A stretch of 64,000 nucleotides of DNA from assembly GCF_003014595.1 (NCBI RefSeq), contig NZ_PYGK01000005.1, positions 248,001 through 312,000 of the forward strand. Reading direction: 5' to 3'. A model generated the notes under the pieces. That model made no database searches. It had not been told where the DNA came from and saw only the letters and a program-made list of their open reading frames with translations. Position 1 is the stretch's first letter, and each line of letters opens with the position of its first letter. The DNA is from Chitinophaga ginsengisoli. GTDB lineage: Bacteria; Bacteroidota; Bacteroidia; Chitinophagales; Chitinophagaceae. Positions 16,867 to 25,250 of the stretch are shown piece after piece. A program made the position numbers and the translations under genes.

Positions 16867-16911
16867 ATCAGGAATCAGGAATTGAACGTGCATGTAATAC
16901 GCATTCCTGAT
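16867..16911. repeat. Intergenic inverted repeat with ATCAGGAAT arms
   Basis: ATCAGGAAT occurs twice on the left (16867-16875 and 16874-16882) and its complement ATTCCTGAT once on the right (16903-16911). It lies between the lipoprotein stop and the carboxylase start. It is related in sequence to the elements at 13142-13191 and 15239-15308. Confidence 0.55.
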
Positions 16912-16925
16912 CCCTGCTATGTATT

Positions 16926-17372
16926 TTATTGGTAGATGATCTCTACTTTGGGTGTAGCGATGGTATCGCTGATATGACCGGCATTGTCAGTAATATATAC
17001 AAGATAATGCACGCTGTCTTTCGGAATACCGGTGGTATTTCCGGGGAAGTCTATCGGCTCCAGGTGCAGAATTACTTCTGCGGTCAGGTTTGTTCCATTA
17101 TGGGCATCCAGTTTTGGCATTTTACGGGAGGCAAATACCGTATCGGGTTCTGGCTGGAAATCGTAAATGGCGGTGAAATTGAAGCTGTTTTCAATATCTC
17201 CGTCACCGTCCTTCACCTGGAAGTGAACATCCAGTCCGTTGGAAGGGATAACGGGGTCGGAAGAGTAGGAGAGAAAACTGATCATCGGCTTGGTGCCAAT
17301 GGAGTCCTTACTGCAACCAGACCCGGATATAACTGCCAATGCGAACAGGGATAAAACGAGTATTTTCTTCAT
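16926..17372 (-). CDS. Lipoprotein of unknown function
   Basis: A 148-residue protein with a lipoprotein signal peptide ('[20 protein letters not shown]', lipobox Cys20). The mature part looks like one beta-sandwich domain. It has '[14 protein letters not shown]', which resembles a calcium-binding or Ig-like edge, and '[19 protein letters not shown]', a pattern common in extracellular Ig-like domains of Bacteroidota. No enzymatic motif is visible. It should be anchored in the inner or outer membrane. It precedes the carboxylase gene on the same strand, but the hairpin between them argues against strict coupling. Confidence 0.75.
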   Translation of the reverse strand: MKKILVLSLFALAVISGSGCSKDSIGTKPMISFLSYSSDPVIPSNGLDVHFQVKDGDGDIENSFNFTAIYDFQPEPDTVFASRKMPKLDAHNGTNLTAEVILHLEPIDFPGNTTGIPKDSVHYLVYITDNAGHISDTIATPKVEIIYQ

Positions 17373-17474
17373 ATAACAAACCTACATTATTTTTTTTACT
17401 ATAGCTAATGTGCACAGGTACGCCGGTCCACTGTCGGTATAACGTAAAATCTGGTTTGATTGTTACGTATGCCC

Positions 17475-17482
17475 TAAATTTG
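17475..17482 (+). promoter_or_regulatory. -7 promoter box of the LuxE-like gene
   Basis: TAAATTTG is an exact TAnnTTTG match. A TTTG at 17455-17458 is a possible -33 element, although the gap of 16 bases is short. The box overlaps a GTG (17482) that could have served as a start, and so favours the ATG at 17503. Confidence 0.5.
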
Positions 17483-17502
17483 TGCGTTTAAAGCAAGCGA
17501 AC

Positions 17503-18486
17503 ATGAGTGGCATTAATACGGCAGCGTTATTTACATTGAAGGAGCAGGAGCTGGAAGCGGCAGCCCTGGAGCTGTTCCATTACCAGTACAGGGAAAATAC
17601 CCTTTACCGGGCTTATACGGATGCACTGCGCAGACGGCCGTCGGAGGTGCGCTCATTGGAGCAGATCCCTTTCCTGCCTATCCAGTTCTTTAAAACGCAT
17701 ACCGTTACCTGCGGTACCTTCACGCCGGAGCTGATCTTTGAAAGCAGTGGTACGACCCAAACGATCAATAGCCGCCACCTGGTAAAAGAAGCCGCCCTCT
17801 ATGAACGCAGTTTCCTGGCAGGGTTTGAACGTTCATACGGTCCTGTTTCCGACTTTGTGATACTGGGATTACTGCCTTCCTACCTGGAACGCCAGCATTC
17901 CTCCCTGGTCTACATGGTGCAGGATATGGTAAAAAGAAGCGGGCATCCCGCCAGCGGATTTTATCTGTATGAGCACGATAAATTGGCCGACCGGCTCCGG
18001 GAGCTGGAAGCCAGCGGACAGAAAACCCTGCTGATCGGTGTTACTTTTGGCTTGCTGGATTTTGCAGAGCATCATTCCCTTCAACTGAAAAATACCATTG
18101 TGATGGAAACCGGGGGCATGAAGGGACGTCGTGAGGAATGGACCCGGCAGCAGGTGCATGCTTACCTCAGGGAAAAATTAGGTTGTGAACATATCCATAC
18201 AGAATATGGAATGACGGAGTTGTTATCCCAGGCATATTCTCACAGAGATGGACTGTTTACCACACCGCCATGGATGAAAGTGCTGGTAAGAGATGAGAAT
18301 GATCCTTTTCAGTTTTCAACGGCTCATGCTTCAGGAGTGATCAATGTGGTTGATCTCGCTAATGTTTATTCCTGTGCATTTATAGCGACAGAAGATATCG
18401 GGCGGTTACATGAGGAGGGTAGTTTTGAAGTGCTGGGGCGGTTGGATAATTCGGCGTTGAGAGGATGTAGTTTGATGGTGAGTTAG
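17503..18486 (+). CDS. LuxE-like acyl-protein synthetase family protein
   Basis: A 327-residue protein related to the LuxE/acyl-protein synthetase group of the ANL adenylating superfamily. 'IPFLPIQFFKTH' near residue 60 and the nucleotide-loop-like 'FESSGTTQTINSRH' near 83 are typical. 'METGGMKGRREEW' near 208 and 'TEYGMTELLSQAYS' near 240 are adenylate-forming motifs. In Bacteroidota such proteins are usually stand-alone and of unknown substrate; they may activate an acyl group for a thioester acceptor. There are no luxCD genes here, so bioluminescence is not implied. Its last four bases overlap the convergent HEPN-motif gene. Confidence 0.8.
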   Translation: MSGINTAALFTLKEQELEAAALELFHYQYRENTLYRAYTDALRRRPSEVRSLEQIPFLPIQFFKTHTVTCGTFTPELIFESSGTTQTINSRHLVKEAALYERSFLAGFERSYGPVSDFVILGLLPSYLERQHSSLVYMVQDMVKRSGHPASGFYLYEHDKLADRLRELEASGQKTLLIGVTFGLLDFAEHHSLQLKNTIVMETGGMKGRREEWTRQQVHAYLREKLGCEHIHTEYGMTELLSQAYSHRDGLFTTPPWMKVLVRDENDPFQFSTAHASGVINVVDLANVYSCAFIATEDIGRLHEEGSFEVLGRLDNSALRGCSLMVS

Positions 18487-20288
18487 GAGGAGATAAACCC
18501 AAGCGAACAATCTACATTGAGTAAATCTGCCAGTAAATAGCCATTCTGCTCAATATTGCCCAGTTTGATCTCATTTAATATGAAGTATTCTTCAATACTT
18601 TTCCGGTCAGTGGTCGGTTTCGAAAGAAAATCGATCAGTTCGTTGAGAATAAAGGTCAGGTAGTATCTTAAGTTTGATGTTATCTGTTCATTATTGGTAT
18701 TGGTTGCGGCATCGTGTATAATTTCATTTCTAAGCCTGTAGATTCTGGTGAAATGAATTTCCAGGTGTTCTTTATGGGCTTTTATATAGTCTTTGGCATT
18801 ACCGGTTTTACCGTTTTTGAAGAACCATTGTTTGAGTTTCATGCCGCGGTAAGCCAGTAGCGGAAATTTCGATAGAAGATTAGTAAAAACTTCTTTATAA
18901 AAGGATTCTTCTTTAAGAAAGCTGTCATCGAAAACATTATATGTGGGGACTAAAGTTTGATCTGTTGTACTCAGTTGGATAATATCATTTTTTAAGTTGT
19001 GTACGTTTCTTTTTACGTAAGCGAGGCAATGGGCATTTATAAAATGTTCCTTTATCCTGTTAATTGTATGCTGGCTTTCGTAGTTTGAAAATAAGTATTC
19101 CAATCCGATCCAATAATTTATAAACTTATGTTCAACTTCGGTGGATTGATTACCCAACCTCAGATAACGAATGGCGGATTTTATTTTCTCTTTTGTTTCA
19201 TTGATGATGAGATGATCATTTAGAATTGCGGGAAGCTTTTTGGTAAATTCCAAATAATGGTCTTTGGTTACGCGGTATTTGCCATCCAATATGTGTACAT
19301 TATGCTGAAAATTCCCATTTTGAGGTGAGCGGGAATCTATTACCAGCGCCCGGTGATATATCTGTAAAGACTCATCTGAAAGGCCAAGGTTTATCACATC
19401 CAGATACTCCGATAAAACGCTTCTTGCTCTTTTTAGTGCGGATAAATAATCTGTTGCTGTTACCTGACAATGTATGAATTTTCTGGCATTACCCGGGGCG
19501 TTAAAGGAAGGCAGTTCTTCTCTTTGGCGCATACCTTTCAATCGAATATTATTGATGTTATCTGATAGTGAAAGTTTGGGGTTTGAAATTGAAATGGTGG
19601 ATATGGCGTCATAAACTTTGTGGGTAGTATCAACTCTGAATATTACGGTATGCTCAACATTGCTATCCGATATTCTTGTCTTGAAGTTTTGGAAGTGATC
19701 GTTAAAATTACTGCCCTCGCCTAATGACATAACAAATGTTCCATATACCAACTTAAATAAAAATCCTTTTGAAAATCCATTGCTGATCAATTCACTGAAC
19801 AAGATATTTAATGTATAATCCAGCTTTTCAAGTGAGATAATGGTTGAATTATTGGCGGTTACAAGTAAGTCCAGTTCAGCAATAACAGTTTCTAAATACT
19901 GGTCGTTTTCGCTAAGAAGGATCTCAATACTGAAAATCACTTTCCTGTAATTGAATTCGTCAATTGTTCTAAGCGATTGTTCCAGGTATTTTTGAGATAT
20001 GGATTTAAAAAACAGGTAATTGGGTTTATCTCCGCTTAATAAGTTGATGGCTTCATCAATCGCACCTTTTTTATCTTTTTCTTTAGCTTTAAGGGTGTGA
20101 AAGTGTTTAATACGGCCTGTTTCAAACTCCTGCAGACAGTACTTTAGTTCCTTTAGAATAGTTTTAGGATTATTGAGTTTTACTCTGTATGAATCCATGC
20201 TACCGAGATATAATAACTCTAATGATTTCTCAATAAAAAAACGCTGGCAAATCGATAAGGTGGAATTTTTATGACTTATTTTTTGCAT
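18483..20288 (-). CDS. HEPN-motif protein of unknown function (ApeA-like C-terminus)
   Basis: A 601-residue protein, visibly richer in A+T, Lys, Asn and Ile codons than its neighbours. No signal peptide or membrane segment is seen. The C-terminal region (about 385-560) is helical and contains 'RLRNEIIHDA', whose R520-N-E-I-I-H525 fits the R-x4-6-H catalytic motif of HEPN ribonucleases. The surrounding pattern ('NYWIGLEYLFSNYES' near 390, then the RNEIIH helix) resembles Apea-like HEPN domains known from phage defence. The N-terminal 380 residues are not recognised. A start at the later Met (about residue 31) is possible. It is tail-to-tail with the LuxE-like gene, with overlapping stop codons. 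A defence role is an inference. Confidence 0.6.
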   Translation of the reverse strand: MQKISHKNSTLSICQRFFIEKSLELLYLGSMDSYRVKLNNPKTILKELKYCLQEFETGRIKHFHTLKAKEKDKKGAIDEAINLLSGDKPNYLFFKSISQKYLEQSLRTIDEFNYRKVIFSIEILLSENDQYLETVIAELDLLVTANNSTIISLEKLDYTLNILFSELISNGFSKGFLFKLVYGTFVMSLGEGSNFNDHFQNFKTRISDSNVEHTVIFRVDTTHKVYDAISTISISNPKLSLSDNINNIRLKGMRQREELPSFNAPGNARKFIHCQVTATDYLSALKRARSVLSEYLDVINLGLSDESLQIYHRALVIDSRSPQNGNFQHNVHILDGKYRVTKDHYLEFTKKLPAILNDHLIINETKEKIKSAIRYLRLGNQSTEVEHKFINYWIGLEYLFSNYESQHTINRIKEHFINAHCLAYVKRNVHNLKNDIIQLSTTDQTLVPTYNVFDDSFLKEESFYKEVFTNLLSKFPLLAYRGMKLKQWFFKNGKTGNAKDYIKAHKEHLEIHFTRIYRLRNEIIHDAATNTNNEQITSNLRYYLTFILNELIDFLSKPTTDRKSIEEYFILNEIKLGNIEQNGYLLADLLNVDCSLGFISS

Positions 20289-20410
20289 ACTCGTCTAAAT
20301 GATTGTATCTTCACAATGGAAAAAAGAAATTCAAGATAAGAAAGGGAAGACGAGGTGGATGTGGATCTGGAGGCAATTCCGCGCATCTTCGCTGCTTCCT
20401 TAGATAAGAG

Positions 20411-20434
20411 AAGGCACTTCGTAAGAAGTGCCTT
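20411..20434 (-). terminator. Hairpin terminator between two minus-strand genes
   Basis: A perfect 10-bp stem (AAGGCACTTC / GAAGTGCCTT) with a GTAA loop lies about 50 bases past the stop of the gene at 20484-21182. The flanking T-run is weak on the minus strand. Confidence 0.6.
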
Positions 20435-20483
20435 TGCAATTTTAAGAGAGTTCCTTTTAAAACCAATTGTTCATTTTGTTCAT

Positions 20484-21182
20484 TTAGCACATCGCCTTCT
20501 TCAACAACTCTTCCATTCTCTCCGGATGTCCGCTCATCCCGACCAGATCCGCCATATACGGAAAACTAAAATGATCCATACCAAATTTCTTCATCAGGTA
20601 AGAATCCAATGCTTCGATATGCTGCGGTTGTTCTAAAAAACTACGTAGGAAATAAAGAAAATGTTGTTGTTCTTTTTCTATCAGCAGTGTCAATGCGATC
20701 TTCTCTTTTAATGGATTTTGATCCTGTTGTTTAAAGAGCTGTAATGCTTTTGTAAACTGATTTTCCGTCAGTTCTTCATGATAGACAGGTAAGAAGTCCA
20801 GGCAGAAATATTCCACAGCAAAATCATCCATAATACCAGCACTGAGCTGGTCTTCTTCAAAGGTATACCAGGTAGCCCAGTCGAGCAGTTCCTGCACAGT
20901 GATCTCTTCTTTCAGCAGTGCTTCGAGATGATGGATAAGACCTTTGCGTGTAGGAACAGTACCGGAAGTATGTTGAATACTATCTACGATGTCTGCATAG
21001 AAAGCATCATTCATCTGGTGTGCAGCAGCGGTGAGCAGTTGGCTGACTTCGTTATGGGCAGAGGGAGGAAGCAGATCGGCAGTTTCTGCAAGTATTTCGG
21101 GCTTTGTTTTGTGACCCTGAAGATATGCTTTTATCAGGGAGACGAAATAGGTTGAAGTGATATAAGGCAACTTGTCCTTCAT
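20484..21182 (-). CDS. Uncharacterised alpha-helical protein
   Basis: A 232-residue protein beginning 'MKDKLPYITSTYFVSLIKAYL'. It is acidic, Leu/Gln-rich and predicted by eye to be almost entirely helical. It has no signal peptide, no cysteine motif and no nucleotide-binding loop. I do not recognise a family. The frame extends to 21290, but the extra 36 residues include a Lys/Gln-rich stretch and overlap the probable promoter, so the Met at 21182 is preferred. It is flanked by a strong hairpin downstream and a large gene-poor region upstream. Confidence 0.6.
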   Translation of the reverse strand: MKDKLPYITSTYFVSLIKAYLQGHKTKPEILAETADLLPPSAHNEVSQLLTAAAHQMNDAFYADIVDSIQHTSGTVPTRKGLIHHLEALLKEEITVQELLDWATWYTFEEDQLSAGIMDDFAVEYFCLDFLPVYHEELTENQFTKALQLFKQQDQNPLKEKIALTLLIEKEQQHFLYFLRSFLEQPQHIEALDSYLMKKFGMDHFSFPYMADLVGMSGHPERMEELLKKAMC

Positions 21183-21290
21183 ACTTACAGGTTTTTTCTT
21201 TTGTTGACTAACACGGCGTTTGATGTTGGCTGTATTAGCAGAGTTCTGGCATAGGTGATGTAAACGATCTGCGTTGATACAATTTACCAC

Positions 21291-21468
21291 TAAAATCCGG
21301 GAAAATTAGTTAAACAGACAGAAATGATCAATCTGGTGCTAAATTTTAAGAGATTTTTCACATATAAAAAATGTTGAGTACTATAGCTGCGCCTGCTCCT
21401 GCTGGCATGGTTTTGGGGCCTCAGTTAATGTAAGTACAATCATTTTTAATCGTCAAAAACGTAGCGTT
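21291..21468. other. Divergent intergenic region
   Basis: Together with 21649-22079 this forms a 789-base gap interrupted only by a 59-codon ORF. It should hold the promoters of the minus-strand gene at 20484-21182 and of the small plus-strand ORF. No consensus box stands out. Confidence 0.4.
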
Positions 21469-21648
21469 ATGGCAGTCAGGGATAGATCGATCGGTAGTAC
21501 CGGTCTGGAACAGGGAGGTCCTAATATGGGGAATGACTATAGTCGTGATATAACCCGTGAAAAGACCGCGGATGACACTATTAAAGTGATCTTACCAAAA
21601 GACAAAAAACATCCGGTCAAAAAAGATAAAAACAAGCGTGAACCATAA
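21469..21648 (+). CDS. Small hydrophilic protein (59 residues), unknown
   Basis: An ATG at 21469 opens 59 codons ending in TAA. The predicted peptide begins 'MAVRDRSIGSTGLEQGG' and ends in a strongly basic Lys-rich tail ('KDKKHPVKKDKNKREP'). It has no hydrophobic segment and no cysteine. The codons look coding and a perfect hairpin terminator follows about 100 bases later. I do not recognise a family. The basic tail suggests nucleic-acid or polyanion contact, but this is a guess. It is transcribed divergently from the gene at 20484-21182. Confidence 0.5.
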   Translation: MAVRDRSIGSTGLEQGGPNMGNDYSRDITREKTADDTIKVILPKDKKHPVKKDKNKREP

Positions 21649-21748
21649 AGGCGCAACAATGAAAACAAGTGACAATAGGTTAAACTATGATCTGCTTGTT
21701 CCATAAAAAAGGGTAGTTTAAACTACATCATCAAGTCACCTGTACTTG

Positions 21749-21778
21749 ATAAAGGCATAGAATGATCTATGCCTTTAT
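21749..21778 (+). terminator. Hairpin terminator after the 59-residue ORF
   Basis: A perfect 12-bp stem (ATAAAGGCATAG / CTATGCCTTTAT) with a 6-base loop. T residues at the 3' end of the stem give a short T-run. Confidence 0.65.
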
Positions 21779-22079
21779 TCGTGCAGTAGAGCGCGCTACT
21801 ATATTGAGTATTAATTTACTAGATGTAATAAAAATCTATCGAGTTCGTTATATTAATGAAAAACATATTGTATCTTTAGCGGGTATCTTTATTAAAACCG
21901 GAACGCAATAGCAAGCCAATTTATTTAATTAACGGGGGATCCCCGATGTCCTCCTCACCGTACCTGTGAATTAAATCAGACACAATGCCGGGCTGGCTAC
22001 TTTTACTCCATTGGAGTTGCTAATCACAAAAAACAGGAATAACGAATTTATTGACCGAACGACCTAACTATTAAATCCT
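21779..22079. other. 301-base leader region of the T9SS cargo gene
   Basis: AT-rich from 21800 to 21930, with a TATCTTTA box near 21870 that differs by one base from TAnnTTTG. A GC-rich 13-base hairpin (CGGGGGATCCCCG) follows near 21935. The rest looks like an untranslated leader of the gene at 22080. No ORF was found. Confidence 0.4.
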
Positions 22080-23687
22080 ATGTTGCTAACTATCCAGGCC
22101 GTCCACACACGGCTCAGGGGAACGCCATGTTGTTATCTCACATATTCTGCTGTAAGGATATGTGTATTACTAATGATCCTGCTGCCATGCTCTTTTATAT
22201 TTAACGTAGCATCTGCACAGCATCTTACTTTACAGAACTCTTCGCTTGAAGGGAAACCAGGAGTGAAGACCGCGCCGCCGGGATGGCGTGTGGCTATTAA
22301 TACGCCGGATATACTGCCAGGCGTGTATGGCTGTCACAAAATTGCAAAAGCCGGCAAGACTTTTATTGGTCTTCAGGCAGGACCTGTTTACAGGGAAGGA
22401 ATAGAGCAGGAGCTATCTTCTCCGTTACGAAAGGGGAAGATCTATAGCCTGTCTTTTGACCTTGCTTTCAGTAAGATCTATGGCCATGAACACTGTTATG
22501 GCAATCTCGCTATTTTTGGTGGGAATACGCCCGGTGATACATCTGAACTGCTATGGACATCCGGTAGTTTTACGGATACGACATGGCATAGATGGACGGC
22601 GGAACTGAGACCCCGTGCATCTCATAAATTCATTTCATTTTATGCTTATCCGGAAGAGAAGTGTGCAGTCAACAGTTACGGTGTGGTCGTGTTCATGGAT
22701 AACCTGTCGTCCATCAACCAGATATTAAAAACAGAAGTTACCGCCACCGCTTCCTGTAATAACACTTCTACAGGTAGTGTAAACGTACGCGTAACAGGAG
22801 GTGACGGACCCTATACGTATCTATGGACACCCGGCAACTACCATACGCCGCAGGTGTCCAATTTGCCGGGAGGGTATTACGAAGTGCAGATCACTTCTGC
22901 AGATGGCGTCACAACAAAAGCAGCTGTGACGGTAGGGGAGTCGGACCTTGCTACTGGTACAGATGTTACATTATCAAATTGTGCTGGTGATAATAAAAGT
23001 GCCATCTCGTTAAACATTACAGGTGGTATACCACCCTATGACCTGTCAATAAATGGTATTGAAAGAGAGGGAAGCAAGTTTGATAACCTGGTACCTGGCA
23101 ATTATGTATTCATCGTGAAAGATAAACAGGTATGTTCAGATACATTTAATGTGTTTATAAAGGAGCCGGACCCTTTAGTCATCAGGCAGGTGGATGTGGA
23201 GCCCTGTAGCTGCAGTGAAGTGAATGATGGCAGTATCAGGTGGATAGTGGAAGGAGGAACACGTCCTTATAAGTATCGTGTGGATGGAGATATGTGGCAG
23301 CCGGATAGCCTGCACCATAATCTGAAAACAGGCAATTATCGTTATGAAATTGAAGATGCCCGGGGCTGTGTTGAAACAGGATCTGCGACTATTACTTCTC
23401 CCTGGCAAAATTGTCTTGTTGTGATGCCATCTGCGTTTAGTCCAAACGGTGATGGGAATAATGATCTTTTCCGTCCGAAAGTATATGATGCAGTAACGAA
23501 CTATCAGCTAAAGATATTTAACCGATGGGGAAGTCTTGTTTTTCAGACAAATGATCCGAAGAGAGGATGGGATGGTTATTACAGTGGTATGCCGCAGAGT
23601 TCACAGGCATTTATATATGTATGCTCTTTTAATACCAGTCGTAATGAACTGAAGGAATACAGAGGAACGGTGATGCTTGTGAAATAA
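22080..23687 (+). CDS. Secreted protein with SprB-like repeats and a T9SS type B sorting domain
   Basis: A 535-residue secreted protein. An N-terminal hydrophobic segment ends at 'NVASAQ' (about residue 47). Residues about 48-215 resemble a galactose-binding-like or carbohydrate-binding domain. Next come SprB-like repeats with 'CNNTSTGSVNVRVTGGDGPYTYLW', split here between about 223 and 246, and related units to about 440. The C-terminus from 'PSAFSPNGDGNNDLF' (about 450) to 'YRGTVMLVK' is the gliding-motility-associated type B sorting domain recognised by the type IX secretion system. It is therefore a surface or secreted adhesin-like protein. The signal is long, and a Met at residue 32 is an alternative start. 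Confidence 0.88.
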   Translation: MLLTIQAVHTRLRGTPCCYLTYSAVRICVLLMILLPCSFIFNVASAQHLTLQNSSLEGKPGVKTAPPGWRVAINTPDILPGVYGCHKIAKAGKTFIGLQAGPVYREGIEQELSSPLRKGKIYSLSFDLAFSKIYGHEHCYGNLAIFGGNTPGDTSELLWTSGSFTDTTWHRWTAELRPRASHKFISFYAYPEEKCAVNSYGVVVFMDNLSSINQILKTEVTATASCNNTSTGSVNVRVTGGDGPYTYLWTPGNYHTPQVSNLPGGYYEVQITSADGVTTKAAVTVGESDLATGTDVTLSNCAGDNKSAISLNITGGIPPYDLSINGIEREGSKFDNLVPGNYVFIVKDKQVCSDTFNVFIKEPDPLVIRQVDVEPCSCSEVNDGSIRWIVEGGTRPYKYRVDGDMWQPDSLHHNLKTGNYRYEIEDARGCVETGSATITSPWQNCLVVMPSAFSPNGDGNNDLFRPKVYDAVTNYQLKIFNRWGSLVFQTNDPKRGWDGYYSGMPQSSQAFIYVCSFNTSRNELKEYRGTVMLVK

Positions 23688-23739
23688 AATCATGATCACC
23701 ATTGTCACGATAATCAATATTATCATATTGTTATGGTTA

Positions 23740-24114
23740 TTACCGTTCTTTCTTCAGTGCCTTTTTGATCTGCTCATGCAGATGTACAAATACAAATGGT
23801 TTGACCAGATATCCTGCTGCACCTTTTCGCAGGGCATTTGTTATTTCGTCGTCTTCTTTTTTTCCACTGGTAATGAGCACGGGAATTTTGCACAGAGAGG
23901 GATGTTCACGAAATCTGTCCAGCAACTCATAGCCATTAATGACTGGCATATAAATATCACTGATCACAAGATCTGGCAGGTAGCGAATCGCCATTGCAAA
24001 TCCTTCCTCTCCATTACCGGCAGTAATAACGGTGTAGTCGTGCAGTTCAAGCAGACTTTTAAGTGTATCCAGAAGACCGGCTTTGTCTTCAATTAAAAGA
24101 ATCCTGGCGTTCAT
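23740..24114 (-). CDS. Single-domain response regulator
   Basis: A 124-residue stand-alone receiver domain. The acidic pocket is 'LLIEDKAG' (Glu9-Asp10), the phosphoacceptor is Asp53 in 'LPDLVISDIYMPVING', and the conserved Thr-Ser/Lys positions are in 'VLITSGKKED' near 82. It has no output domain, so it probably acts by protein contact or as a relay. It starts nine bases after the stop of the histidine kinase gene and is most likely its partner. It ends 52 bases from the convergent T9SS cargo gene. Confidence 0.92.
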   Translation of the reverse strand: MNARILLIEDKAGLLDTLKSLLELHDYTVITAGNGEEGFAMAIRYLPDLVISDIYMPVINGYELLDRFREHPSLCKIPVLITSGKKEDDEITNALRKGAAGYLVKPFVFVHLHEQIKKALKKER

Positions 24115-24123
24115 GTGTATATT

Positions 24124-24852
24124 TTACTGGCAGGTATCAGGGTACCTGAAAGCCAGTGTAAAAACCGTGCCCTTATCAGGCTCGCTGCTCACTGTAATAT
24201 CTCCGTCGTTGGCAGCAACAAATGTTTTTACAATAGTAAGACCTAATCCGGTACCGGCAATGCCCTTTGTATTACTTCCCCTGTAATAAGGTTGAAACAA
24301 ATGGGGCAGATCTTCGGCAGGTATACCTATACCATCATCGCTAACAGTGATAACAAGCGTATTTTCCTGGTAAGACAAATGAATGGCCGGTGCCTTTTCG
24401 TGGGAAAATTTGAAAGCATTGCTAACCAGATTTGTAAATATTCTGGTCAGCTGACCAGAATTGGCCAGTATTTTGCAGGGCGTACCGGACATTGTGATTT
24501 GCAATGTTTTACGATCGTCCATAAGAGAACGGAATTGCTCCTTTAAAGGAAGGATTTGTTCTTCCACATAGAGTAGTTCTTTCTTTGCTTCAAAGTTGCC
24601 GGATAGTATGTTGTTGATAGTCAGCATCTCATCAAGCATATTATTCAGGGAAAAGATCTCTGAAGTGATCCTGGACAGCTGTTGTTCATAGAATGGATTC
24701 ATATAACGATCTGCCTGGAGCTTGATGGAAAGTAGGTCAACGATAGACGCGATGGTGGTCAGTGGTGTCTTGAATTCATGAGCAGTAATGGCCAGTACAT
24801 TACTGGCAGTACTCAGTAATGTGCTGCTCTCTGAAGTATGCGTGGAGTTCAT
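24124..24852 (-). CDS. Soluble sensor histidine kinase
   Basis: A 242-residue cytoplasmic kinase without transmembrane segments. The H box is 'ITAHEFKTPLTT' with His25. The N box is 'LVSNAFKFSHE', the G1 box 'DDGIGIPAEDL' and the G2 box 'GIAGTGLGLTIV', so all ATP-binding motifs are intact. It has almost no sensory region (about 20 residues), so it must sense through a partner or be governed by the adjacent receiver. The Met at 24852 is preferred; the frame continues to 24903 with a hydrophobic stretch ('MDILYILFVSHLL') that could be a short membrane anchor if used. Confidence 0.88.
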   Translation of the reverse strand: MNSTHTSESSTLLSTASNVLAITAHEFKTPLTTIASIVDLLSIKLQADRYMNPFYEQQLSRITSEIFSLNNMLDEMLTINNILSGNFEAKKELLYVEEQILPLKEQFRSLMDDRKTLQITMSGTPCKILANSGQLTRIFTNLVSNAFKFSHEKAPAIHLSYQENTLVITVSDDGIGIPAEDLPHLFQPYYRGSNTKGIAGTGLGLTIVKTFVAANDGDITVSSEPDKGTVFTLAFRYPDTCQ

Positions 24853-24903
24853 TGTTCTAACTTTTAATAAATGGCTGACGAACAATATGTAGAGAATGTC
24901 CAC

Positions 24904-25246
24904 AGGTGTTGACTACACAGTTCGCTTCCAATTGAAAAGCAAAATACTTAATAAAGGAGTAATTATCTAGTGAGTATTTAATTTTAAAATGTATTTTTAC
25001 CTTTGGATTGAAAACTGTGATAATATTCCGAAAAAGTTAACTCAAAGATCATATATAAATTAGTGTTATAAAATAGGTGGGACTGAGAGTGCACATGGCT
25101 TTATCTTTATTGTTTTAATAATCAATGACTTGCGTATATGCTTTATGATTTCTCGTTTTTGGAACTATTTTTGCAACAGTAAGTAACTTTTATATGCCAT
25201 ATTTTTTTATTGAACCGATTATGAACCTTGCTAACTTTTTACCCCT
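24904..25246. other. 343-base divergent regulatory region
   Basis: AT-rich spacer between the kinase (-) and the LuxR-type regulator (+). It contains a TATTTTTG box (25166-25173) and a 9-codon open frame (25221-25250) that overlaps the regulator start; both are listed separately. I see nothing else. Confidence 0.5.
25166..25173 (+). promoter_or_regulatory. -7 promoter box of the LuxR-type regulator
   Basis: TATTTTTG matches TAnnTTTG and lies about 74 bases before the regulator start codon, leaving room for the short upstream frame at 25221. Confidence 0.45.
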
Positions 25247-25250
25247 ATGA
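25221..25250 (+). CDS. Possible 9-codon leader peptide overlapping the LuxR-type regulator
   Basis: ATG AAC CTT GCT AAC TTT TTA CCC CTA TGA encodes MNLANFLPL. Its stop overlaps the regulator's ATG in an ATGA junction (25247-25250), the arrangement used for translational coupling. At this length it may equally be chance. Confidence 0.3.
   Translation: MNLANFLPL

Noticed and set aside
23692..24096. Plus-strand open frame of 134 codons opposite the single-domain response regulator
   Set aside because: The receiver on the minus strand has every conserved residue; the plus-strand product is low-complexity hydrophobic.
25075..25105. CTGAGAGT segment resembling part of a TPP riboswitch
   Set aside because: The rest of the TPP consensus is missing, and the downstream gene is a response regulator without link to thiamine.
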